From Pedinophyceae sp. YPF-701 (lineage: Eukaryota; Chlorophyta; Pedinophyceae): a stretch of 64,000 nucleotides of DNA. The first letter of the stretch is position 1. Each line of letters opens with the position of its first letter. Positions 55,616 through 64,000 of this stretch are shown here, piece by piece. A model generated the notes under the pieces. That model was not told the origin of the DNA, did not search any database, and worked only from the letters and a program-made list of their open reading frames with translations. The DNA is taken from the NCBI GenBank assembly GCA_916048055.1, contig CAJZHL010000010.1, positions 1,270,001 through 1,334,000 of the forward strand. Direction: 5' to 3'. A program made the position numbers and the translations under genes.

Positions 55616-56833
55616 ATGGACGTTGCCCAGCTGCAGGACTGGCTGGACCAGGGGCCGAAGAAGGTGCGCGCGCGGCGATTGTCTTCTCCATGGGCTACGC
55701 GATGCTTGCCAGTTCCCCACCGGAGGCGCGGCGGGCGCTGCGAACGGGCCGAGCTGGCTTTTGCAGTGGTTTTGGCGGCCGTGCCATCGCTCGAGAACGT
55801 CTTGAAAGCCTTGTTTTGCGGACTTATCTTGGCGTCAATTCCTACGACGTGCGATATCGGCGCTCAGAAAGGTCGTATCTTTCCTCGCGCAGGAGCTTGA
55901 CCTGGAAGGGGGCTTTGTGCACGGCAACGGTCGCGACACAGTCGACGTGACGCGGCCGGACCTCGTGATCCGGAACGCGTACATCCGCGGGGTGCGGATG
56001 TACGTCCAGGAGCCCGGGTCGGGCCTCACCATGGAGAACGTCGTCCTGCGCGACTACCACAACAACTCAGAGGGTGCGTTGGTCTTGTGCGGCCGCAGTT
56101 TCGCCTTCCAGGGCGCCGCGCGAGCCACAGCGCTCTGCGGTCACGCTGTGCCAGCGTTGCGTGCGCGCTGAGACACCCCCGAGGGACTCTCACTGCGACA
56201 TCCGTTGGCGGTGCGCCGCGTGTGCAGGGGGGCTCGTGGGGGTGGTGCAGGTGCACGGTGCGACGAACGTGCGCATAAGGAGGTGCAAGATGAGCAACGG
56301 GGTCGGGCGGGCGTGCTGCGGGCTGTACGCGACGGACGGAGCGAAGGTGCGGCGTCGGGCGATGCCGTTCTGTGTACCGACAACGACGGCCCCGTGCGGA
56401 GCGCTGACGCGCACGCGACGGCTCTGCGCGCGCAGGTGTACGTGGAAGGGAGCGAGTGCTGCAACAACGGGGCGTCGGGCGTGTTCGCGAGCGTCCCCGG
56501 CACGGAGGTCCAGTTGAAGGACACGAAGTGCAACTACAACGACAGACGCGGCGTGACGGCGCGGCAGGCCGCCAAGGTGAGCAGCGCTGCATGATTCGAT
56601 TTTGTTCGGGCGGACTGCGTCGCTCGCAACGACGTCCCGGGCCCGCGCTGCGCCTGCCGGCGCCGGGGGTGTCTGCCTGCAGCGCTGACGGGGTCGTGGC
56701 CGCGCGGTCCTCGCAGGTGACGATCGAGAACGGCGAGCTGTGTTACAACTTCGGCGACGCGAAGGAGTCGTCTGCTCTCGGGAAGATCCAGGTCGCGGGC
56801 AACGTTCATTTCGAGCACAACATTTGGCAGTAA
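55616..56833 (+). CDS. Small right-handed beta-helix-type protein, paralogue 1 (about 201 aa)
   Basis: Exons 55616-55663, 55893-56073, 56228-56346, 56436-56576 and 56717-56833, all phases agreeing. Strand-turn patterns of parallel beta-helix proteins repeat: LDLEGGFVHGNGRDTVDVTR, DLVIRNAYIRGVRMYV, GLTMENVVLRDYHNN, VVQVHGATNVRIRRCKMSNG, VYVEGSECCNNGASGVFASV, TEVQLKDTKCNYNDRRGV, VTIENGELCYNF. Such folds occur in carbohydrate-active and surface proteins, but no catalytic Asp/Arg/Lys set is recognisable and there is no signal peptide. A second gene with the same exon plan starts at 57261. Function is unassigned. The first exon is short and its start is inferred from the next gene. Confidence 0.75.
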
Positions 56834-57260
56834 CGCAGCGATTCTGGGGGGGGGAGTGAAGGGCGTGTGAGAGCCGCGCGGAGCGGAGCCACGCCGTCCT
56901 CACTCGGCGGCCGGCGCTGCACGATTGAGCCATCTGGCTGCGTGCACTGCAAGGTATGAAAATGCTGTCATCTCGACGGGCTCGGCGCCGTCCGGTGCGG
57001 ATACACCTCGCGCTTCTCGCGCATGTCTGGCGCTCCGCGAGTCTTCGGGGACGCCTTCGCGTGCCTCGACGCCACAACGCCCGGGGCAGGGGGGAGTATA
57101 TGTCAGTTACCTTGGACGCACCGAACTCCCCCAGAGTCCGTGCGCCGCCCCTCTAGGCCGCACAGCGCGCACTGCAAGGCCCAGATGTCGTCGGCCAGCA
57201 CGTCGGTGCACAGGGACGCGGCTTCTGCGACTTGAGGCACGCACAGGAGCTTCGATCACA
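56834..57260. other. Spacer between the beta-helix paralogues
   Basis: 427 bp on the same strand. It should carry the 3' UTR of paralogue 1 and the promoter of paralogue 2. No gene is seen. Confidence 0.5.
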
Positions 57261-58711
57261 ATGGAGGTCGCTGGCACGGCATCGATGACTCCGGTGGAGC
57301 TGCAGGACGAGATTGACGCGAGCGGGAGTAGACAGATGCGCCCCTGGTCCGTTCTGTGCGTGGCGCGTGCCTCGTCGGGGGCTTCGGGCGGTCGCGAGCG
57401 GATGTTGTTGCCGTTATTTCTATGCGGGCCTAGCGCTCCGCGCGGTCCTCATTGCGGTGGTACTCTGCCCGTGAAAGAGCACCACAATATATGTTCAGTC
57501 ACCTGGGGGCATGAAAGCGCGACTTTGCGTCGTCTCGGCCCTCTATCGCCGTGGTTTCCAGGTGCTCGATCTGGGGGGGCGACTGGTGCTCGGCAGCGGT
57601 CGCGAAACTGTGGCAGTGACGCGCAGAAACCTGACGCTCCGGAACGCGTACGTCCGCGGGGCGCGGCTGATGGTGCGCGAGGCGGGCTCGGGTCTGCGAC
57701 TGGAGAACGTTGTCTTCGAAGGCCCCTGCGACGTGACGGACAGCGAAGGTGCGGAGAATCGCCGCGAACCTCGCATCTACGAATACGGAGAGGCCGCCGC
57801 GCTCGCCCTTGTCGACCGCTCACTGCGCTGCGGAGCCCGCATCGCCAACGGGAAATGGATCGTCACGACGCGGCCGCGGGAAACGGAGGACGCTCCCAGG
57901 CCAGTGCATCGTCGGCGTAGACAACGGCCGGAAGACCATCTCTTGATTTTGCTGTTCCGGCCGTTGTCATCTCCCACGATGCACTGGCCTGGGAGCGTCC
58001 TCCGTTTCCCGTCACGGCAACGCTCACCGCGCATGGTGGCGGGTCCGGGGCCGCGTGCGTTCGAGCCAGCGCCGAGACCTCGCCAAGCGCGCGTCCTGCA
58101 GGCGGGCTCGTCGGCGTCGTGCAGGTCCACGCGGCCAGGGACGTGCGCGTTCGGAAGTGCAGGCTCAGCGGCGGTGGAACGGCATGCTGCGGGCTGTACG
58201 TCGCGGACGGGGCGCAGGTGCGGTCGCCCCCCTGCGCACGAGCTGTCGCGTCGCGGCCTGACGTGAGCAAACGCGACGTGGCGCGCACGGAGAGGGTTGT
58301 GTGCAGGTGCTGGTCGCAGAGAGCGAGTGCCGCGACAACCGCGCGTGGGGGGTGTTCGCGACCGGCGCGGGCACGAAGGTCGCGCTGTTGGACTCCAACC
58401 TCGACTCCAACGCGACCGGAGCGTCCACCGTCCGGCACGGTGCCAGGGTGCGCCGCGCACACGTACAGGCAGCCCGACGCGCCGTTCCCGCAACTGACGC
58501 GCGCAGCTGATCCAGCCTGGCAGCTGCAGATGTCAGAGTCGCAGCGGGGCCTGCTTGCAGCTGTCGGACGCCTCCGCTCACGCGCAGGGGCCCGCGCAAC
58601 AACAACAACATGAGCTTGGCGTTGGTGCAGGTCGCGTGGGAGAAGGGAGGCGCCGCGACCACGACGCTGACGGGCGCAGGATCGCAGGTGTACCTCGCGT
58701 GCGCCTCCTGA
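57261..58711 (+). CDS. Small right-handed beta-helix-type protein, paralogue 2 (about 199 aa)
   Basis: Proposed exons 57261-57335, 57562-57748, 58102-58217, 58307-58447 and 58631-58711. Exons 2-4 align with paralogue 1 in length, phase and sequence: VLDLGGRLVLGSGRETVAVT, NLTLRNAYVRGARLMV, GLRLENVVFEG, GGLVGVVQVHAARDVRVRKC, TACCGLYVADGAQ and ESECRDNRAWGVFATGAGTK. Exon 4 is 141 bp in both genes. Exon 1 (MEVAGTASMTPVELQDEIDA) aligns with MDVAQLQDWLDQ. At the place where paralogue 1 has the donor AAG|GTGCGC, this gene reads CAG|ATGCGC, so intron 1 appears to start with AT. The last exon differs and its acceptor is less sure. Intron 2 carries a long hairpin. The first intron is 226 bp against 229 bp in paralogue 1. 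The gene may be functional, mis-spliced or newly inactive. Confidence 0.65.
57878..58010. repeat. Long inverted repeat (about 60-bp arms, 13-nt loop) in an intron
   Basis: The left arm 57878-57937 and the right arm 57951-58010 are reverse complements over about 60 bp. The first 35 bp (from GGGAAACGGAGGACGCTCCC) match perfectly and a few mismatches follow before another perfect ACAACGGCCGGAA block. The whole lies in intron 2 of beta-helix paralogue 2. Transcribed, it would form one strong hairpin. Paralogue 1 has no counterpart in its shorter second intron. Confidence 0.9.
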
Positions 58712-59215
58712 GGACTCGACGCGCAGCTGGGAGCCACATGGGAGCAGATCCGCACATCGCGAGAGAGAGTTGGGAGTTGGAGGGTTGCTGGTGATGCGGG
58801 CACGTGTGACCGCGGCCGCTATGGCGCACCGTGTACTGCAGGTGCTGATCCCGCTGCCGCAGGGGGCTTGCGTCCGACCGTCGCAACTTTGCTGAGTCAT
58901 CCCAAACAAACATCCCCCCCTCTGTCAGCCTGGTCGCGCCGTGAATGCCGGCGCGCGCGGGTCGCTCCGGCAGGTCGGCCACATCCCCCGCAGGACGCAC
59001 AACGGCTGCTCGAGTGCGTCGCCGGCACTGCAGACCATCGCGTGTGCAGTGAGGTGCTCCTCGCCCAGCAGGCATCAGCGCGGCGCTCCGGCGTCTGTTC
59101 GGCCGTGTCGGTTCGTCCGGGGATCGCATCGCTCCCGGGCTTCTCGTTTTGACCCTTGGAAGGCAGAACGCGTGGAAAGTGATCCGGTGCGCGCGGTGCG
59201 TAGTGGCGTAGCAGC
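58712..59215. other. Spacer upstream of the dynamin-related gene
   Basis: 504 bp between two plus-strand genes. No conserved frame or repeat is seen. Confidence 0.5.
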
Positions 59216-62200
59216 ATGGGGAGGCAGCCGCGCGTCGAGGGGATGGGCGAGGCGCTCATCCCCGCCATCAACAAGCTCCAGGATGTGTTCAACCAGGTGC
59301 GGGGCGGAACCAGCGGATGTGCGAGGGAGCAGCTGCCAGCGGGGCTACGCGCCCTCAGCTCAGTGCCACACCGTGAGAAGAGCCCGTGCGTAGGGACATC
59401 GCGTATTTCTCGAGTCTAGAAGCATGTCTACACCACGTCCTTCTCGGTCATGCGGCAACGGTACCTCTGGAGCCACGGAAACGACGGAGCCGCGTGCTGA
59501 TGCAGCGCTGGCTGGCGCGATGCGTTTTCAAAGCTAGCGCTCCGCACCGCTCGTCATGAACGTTTTCCTTGCTCTCGCGGACGCCTCGAGACTGTACAAG
59601 ACGCCCTGGCGCGGATGAAGCGACGCCAGACGCCGCGTGCGGCCGGAGCGCCTCTCAGTGCCTCGCCCTGCCCTCTTGGTGCCGCAGGCGAGCGTCAACC
59701 TGCAGCTGGACCTCCCGCAGGTCGTCGTCATCGGGTCGCAGTCCAGCGGGAAGAGCTCCGTCCTCGAGGCGCTCGTCGGCCGGGACTTCCTGCCCCGCGG
59801 CCCGGACATTTGCACGCGCCGCCCGCTCGTGCTGCAGCTCGTCAAAACGTCGCCGTCAGAGGTCCGTTCCCGCCCCCATTCGCCGCCCGGACCGCTCCTC
59901 CTCAGCCTTCCCTGCTTTTCCAGCGCGTCCGACCTCCCTGCCCGGGCCTCTGGGCGCATGAGACGGGGCCAGCAGCGACGGTTGCGGACGCCCTCACGTG
60001 CGCCATTGGCTCCCGGCGCTGACGTGTTCGGCGACGCCCTGCCCTCCGGCGCGTCGACGCAGGGCGGTCCGGAGGGCACGGAGTGGGGGGAGTTCCTTCA
60101 CTGCCCCGGGAGGCGTTTTTTCGACTTTAAGGAGATCCGCCGCGAAATCGAGGCGGAGACCGACCGCGTCGCCGGCAGCTCCAAAGCCATCTCTGACAAG
60201 CCCATTCGGTGCGCCACGGCCCCCCCCGCCCCTGCTTCCCGCGCAGCGCCGCCCGCGCAACGCCCCCCACCGCCACGACCCCCCCCCCCGGCCCCGCCCC
60301 CGCAGGCTCAAGATCTGTTCGCCGGAGGTCCTCACGCTCACGCTCGTCGACCTCCCGGGCATCACGCGCATCCCCGTCGGCGACCAGCCCTCGGACATCG
60401 AGGCGCAGGTCCGCGCGATGATTGCGTCGTACGTGCGGCACCCCACGTGCCTCATCCTGGCGGTCTCCGCGGCGAACGCGGACCTCTCGAACTCGGACGC
60501 GCTCGACGTCGCGCGCGCGGCCGACCCGGGCGGCGTCCGCACCATCGGCGTCCTGACTAAGGTCGACCTCATGGACCGGGGGACTGACGCGGCGGCGGCG
60601 CTGCGCAACGAGGTGGTCCCGCTCAAGCTCGGGTACATCGCGGTCGTGAACCGCTCGCAGCACGACGTGCAGAGCGGCACGCCGATCTCGCGGGCGCGGT
60701 CGGCGGAGTCGGGGTTCTTCCGGGGGCAGGCGGCGTACGCGGGGCTGCTGGACCGCTGCGGGACCGCGGCGCTCGGGCTGCGGATCAACGCGATCCTCGT
60801 GCACCACATCCACGCGCTGATGCCGCAGCTGAAGCAGCAGCTCGAGGCGGCGCTGGCGGAGCGCGTGCGCGAGCTGACGTCGCTGGGCGACGCGCTGACG
60901 GAGGGCGACTCCCCCGCCGCGCAGCAGGGGCTGCTGCTCAAGGTGCTCCAGGGGTACAGCGAGCGGTTCGCGAGCATGGTGCGCCGCACCGTTCGATGTC
61001 ATCGTGTTGCGTGCAGACATCCATGTGGTGGTGGCGCGGCCGCCGCCGAAGCTGTCCGCGCTCGCTGCGCCGGTTTGGCTGATCCGCGGCCGCTGCCACG
61101 CCGCAGCGAGCCGTCATGAGTTCGGTGTTGCCACCTGTCGAACAACGATTCGTGTTGGGCACTTTTGAAACGTGGGTCGTTGTGCTTTCTGACAGTCAGC
61201 CGAACTCCCGCCCGGCCCCGCGCAGCTCGACGGGCGCTCCGAGGACCTCCCGACGTCGGAGCTCGCCGGCGGCGCGCGCATCCGGCACGTGTTCGAGAAG
61301 ACCCTGCGTCAGGAGCTGGAGGCCTTGGACCCCCTGTCTGACCTGTCAGACGAGGACATCCGCACCGCCGTGGCCAACTCCGGGGGCGTCAAAGGTGCGC
61401 AGGGGCGCCCGCACGCGGCGACCACGCCGGGTGGGAGCGGCGACGAGCGCACAACACGTCGAGCGGGGCCGTTCCGATTCCGCGAGCGACGGACTCGTCG
61501 CCGAATCGAAGCTCCTGCCCCGATCCGAGCCCGCTCTGAGCGTGCTCTTCGTTTCTGAAACACCACACGCGCCCAACACGAAACACCCCCCCGGGCATGA
61601 CATGACGCAGGCACGCTGATGATCCCGACGGCCCCGTTCGAGATCCTCGCGCGCGCCGCCATCCGCCGCCTCCTCCCCGCCGCCCTCCGCTGCAACCACG
61701 TCGTCCACGAGGAGCTCCTCCGCATCGCCGCCGCCAGCCAGGGCCCGGAGGTGGCGCGCTTCCCCGCGCTGCAGCGCCGGCTCGACGGCGCGGTCACGGA
61801 GCTCATCGCGCTCGGCGCGGGGCCGTCCGAGCGCATGATCCGCAACCTGATGGAGTGCGAGCTCGCGCACATCAACACATCCCACCCTGACTTCGTGGGG
61901 GGGTCTCAGGCGGTGGCGCTCGTCATGCAGCGCCGCCGGGCCGTCGGGCCGCGGTCGCACCCGCTCGGGAGCGCGCCGGCGGACTGGGACGCCCCGCGCG
62001 GCCGCGGTCCCGCGGACGGCGGCGCCGCCGCGCAGGGGGGGGGTGTTGAGCAGCCCGACGCAGGGCGGCGCGTGTTCGGGCTGCTCGGGCCCCGCGAGCC
62101 GCGGCCCGCGGCGGCGAAGGACGGCGCGGACGACGCGCCGCGCTCCGCAGGGTTCGGCGCGGTCCTGCGCAACCACAACGGCGGCCACACCCCTGGGGGG

Positions 62201-62731
62201 ACTCCCGGCACGGCGCCGCACGACGAGCGCGCCGAGGCGAGTCCGGCGCCGGCGCGGGCGCTGGAGACGGAGGGGGACTGCGCGGTCGAGGTCACGCGGA
62301 TCCTCGTGTCGTCCTACTTCGAGATCGTGCGGGGGAGTTTTGCTGACTCAGTGCCCAAGGCCATCATGTGCTTCCTGGTCAACAAGAGCGTCAAGGAGCT
62401 GCACCACCACCTCATCGCGTCGCTGTACCGCGAGGAGCTGCTCCCGGGCCTGCTCGCGGAGCGCGACGACGTCGTCGGGCGCCGGCAGCAGTGCTCGGCG
62501 GCGGTGGCGGCGCTGCGGGAGGCGGTGCGGATCCTGGAGCGCGTGCCGCGGGAGCTGCAGAAGACGATGTCGGTGTCGCAGTCGATCAGCATGACGAGCG
62601 GGTCGCTGTCTGCGGCCGCGAAGCCGCGGCGGCCTGCGTCGTCGGCGGCGACGAGGATGGTGCGAGGGGGGGGTATTGAAGACGCGCCGCTGGTGGCGAT
62701 GCAGGCGCGCGCCGCCGCGTCGCGGCGGTGA
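59216..62731 (+). CDS. Dynamin-related GTPase (DNM1/DRP3-like)
   Basis: Exons 59216-59296, 59688-59861, 60063-60208, 60306-60978, 61226-61394 and 61611-62731 give about 787 aa. Such proteins assemble into rings that constrict mitochondria, peroxisomes or plastids. The GTPase domain has G1 [16 protein letters not shown] (about 43), switch [31 protein letters not shown]3 [33 protein letters not shown] and G4 TKVDLMD (about 218). The stalk ([59 protein letters not shown]) is followed by a disordered Gly/Ala/Pro insert of about 130 residues, in the place of a PH or B-insert. The GTPase effector domain follows ([38 protein letters not shown]). There is no PH domain or membrane span, which fits an organelle-fission DRP and not classical dynamin. 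Confidence 0.94.
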
Positions 62732-63208
62732 AGGACGCGGAGCCGGGAGCGGGCGGGGCGTCGCGTCTCGTCGCAGCGACGGGCCAACCAAGGTTGAACA
62801 TCGACACAACGTTGTTACGGTGTCTGTGTGGCGACACTGGGCATGTGCGCGGCGCGGGGATGCCAGGATCCTGCGTGTGACGTCGTCGCTTCGCGCTGGG
62901 TGCCAGAAGCGTTCCGTTCGGTCCAAAAGTAGCAACCTGGTTGCACACCGTGCAATGCACCTGCGCAGGTTCCTGCGAACGCGGCGCTCGCCGCGTCGGC
63001 CGGATTCCGCGCGTCGTGGCGGTCTCGTCCGCCAAGGGCAGCGACGCACCAGGCGGCACTGGCACGGCGCGGGAGCCCAGCACGCATACGGCGCCCTGCA
63101 GCAACCCGAGTGACCGACGCGACACTGAGCGTCACAGCGCTACGCATGGCCTTTCCAAGGGCATCTCTCTCTACGTGTGCATGCAGTGCGTGCGGGTGCG
63201 CCCGCCCC
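62732..63208. other. Convergent 3' flanks
   Basis: 477 bp between the dynamin-related stop (plus) and the stop of the last gene (minus). Nothing further is seen. Confidence 0.5.
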
Positions 63209-63706
63209 CTACGCTCCCCGGTACGACCGGCGGTACGCCGAGGGCACGTGCGAGCCGAGGTTGCGCCCCAGGCCGCCCTCGTGCGCGTCAGGCGTGCGCT
63301 TCGGCCTGCGCATGCTCGGGTCGCGCGACAGCGCCACCCCCGCCGGCTCGGCTCCGACAGCCATCTCTGCACACGCACAACAGCATCGCAACTCATGGTC
63401 ACGTCCGAGCCGCTCAAGCGCCGCAACGACGCGCGTTCGATCGCGAGGAGCGGGCCCTTGCGAATCCTGAGCCGTCGCGCGGGGTTCTGGGCGGCGGGAC
63501 GCGTCGCGGCGGCCGCGGTGGTGCGATGAGACGAGGTGGTTGGGCAGGTGAGCGCGGACCTGTGGCGTCGGGGTCGAGGGGCTCGCTGAGGCGGGCGAAG
63601 TCGTCGTAGAGGTCGACGGTGCTGCGGAGGTCGTGCACCGCGTACGGGGGCTCGCTGTCGGCGTCGCGCGGCTGCGAGGCGCTGGGGGCCCTGCGCTTTC
63701 CCGTCC
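63209..63706 (-). CDS. Unrecognised gene, 3' exons (5' part uncertain or beyond the window)
   Basis: Two linked exons, 63706-63560 and 63366-63209 (stop), agree in phase. They read GKRRAPSASQPRDADSEPPY, AVHDLRSTVDLYDDFARLSE, then MAVGAEPAGVALSRDPSMRR, EGGLGRNLGSHVPSAYRRSY and RGA. The acidic/hydrophobic middle (LYDDFARL) differs from noise frames, and the donor ACAG|GTCCGC and acceptor TGTGCAG are good. I do not recognise the family. An acceptor at 63707-63708 implies at least one more exon to the right, possibly beyond base 64000. The last 290 bp of the window hold no start that I can support. Confidence 0.55.
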   Translation of the reverse strand, partial: GRESAGPPAPRSRATPTASPRTRCTTSAAPSTSTTTSPASASPSTPTPQVRAHLPNHLVSSHHRGRRDASRRPEPRATAQDSQGPAPRDRTRVVAALERLGRDHELRCCCACAEMAVGAEPAGVALSRDPSMRRPKRTPDAHEGGLGRNLGSHVPSAYRRSYRGA

Positions 63707-64000
63707 CTGCGGCGGCGTGGGGGGCGCGTCGTGCGGGTGTGGTGGTCTGGGGGGCGAGGGGGCGGTGTGGAGGGACCCGCGAGGGGGAGTAAGGGCAAGT
63801 TGTCGCGGTGCGGCGGCCGGGAGGGGGTCGGAAAGTGGACGGGTGCAGGTGCAGCGAGAGCGGGCCAGCGCGTTTCGTGCGCCGCGTTTCGTGCCCGTTC
63901 GGCGCGCTGACGTGGATTGCGGAGCGTGAGAGACGTGGGAGCGGGGTCGAGAGGTCGGGACGCGCGCGTGGGCGCGTCGCTGGGCGCGGAGAAAGTTGAG

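Noticed and set aside
62815-63798. 327-codon minus-strand frame at the right end
   Set aside because: Arg/Pro/Thr-rich with no motif; the two-exon model at 63209-63706 has better composition and phase-matched splice sites.

Overview
The window is strongly GC-rich nuclear DNA from a eukaryote, very probably a green alga. Genes are compact and most have 2-6 exons. Splice donors are mostly GTGCG or GTACG, with CAG/TAG-type acceptors, and introns are mostly about 90-350 bp. A ClpR3-type plastid Clp subunit, a nuclear bL33c with a likely transit peptide, an IDM1-like PHD acetyltransferase and OPR-like helical repeats all point to the green plastid lineage. I cannot name the genus. All exon models come from reading frames, splice consensus, phase agreement and remembered family alignments. 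No transcript data were available.

Layout, left to right. (1) BRUTUS-like hemerythrin protein, minus strand, C-terminus beyond base 1. (2) NAA15, NatA auxiliary subunit, plus. (3) About 2.5 kb gene-free, then DHH1/DDX6 helicase, minus. (4) DUF2156 (GNAT-fold) protein, minus. (5) About 3.2 kb gene-free. (6) Unrecognised single-exon gene, minus. (7) EDEM3-like GH47 mannosidase with a PA domain, plus. (8) DNA polymerase iota-like, minus. (9) Terminal uridylyl/adenylyl transferase, plus. (10) IDM1-like PHD/GNAT protein, minus. (11) ClpR3 (minus) head-to-head with bL33c (plus). (12) A 3.2-kb tandem duplication holding two OPR-like helical-repeat genes. The first copy is frameshifted and the second is open. 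(13) Conserved plastid-type protein, plus. (14) Glutathione synthetase (minus) head-to-head with type II peroxiredoxin (plus), followed by NADH-cytochrome b5 reductase. (15) DUF455 ferritin-like protein and U-box E3 ligase, both minus. (16) A tandem pair of small beta-helix genes, plus. (17) Dynamin-related GTPase, plus. (18) The 3' exons of an unrecognised gene, minus, possibly running off the right edge.

This is ordinary housekeeping gene content, with two paired arrangements that may share promoters. One pair is plastid maintenance (ClpR3/bL33c) and the other is thiol redox (GSH synthetase/PrxII). I found no virus-like element, transposon, CRISPR array or convincing tRNA. The most unusual signals are recurrent GC-AG introns, the recent duplication with G-tract frameshifts confined to one copy, a long intronic hairpin, and an apparent AT donor in one beta-helix paralogue.
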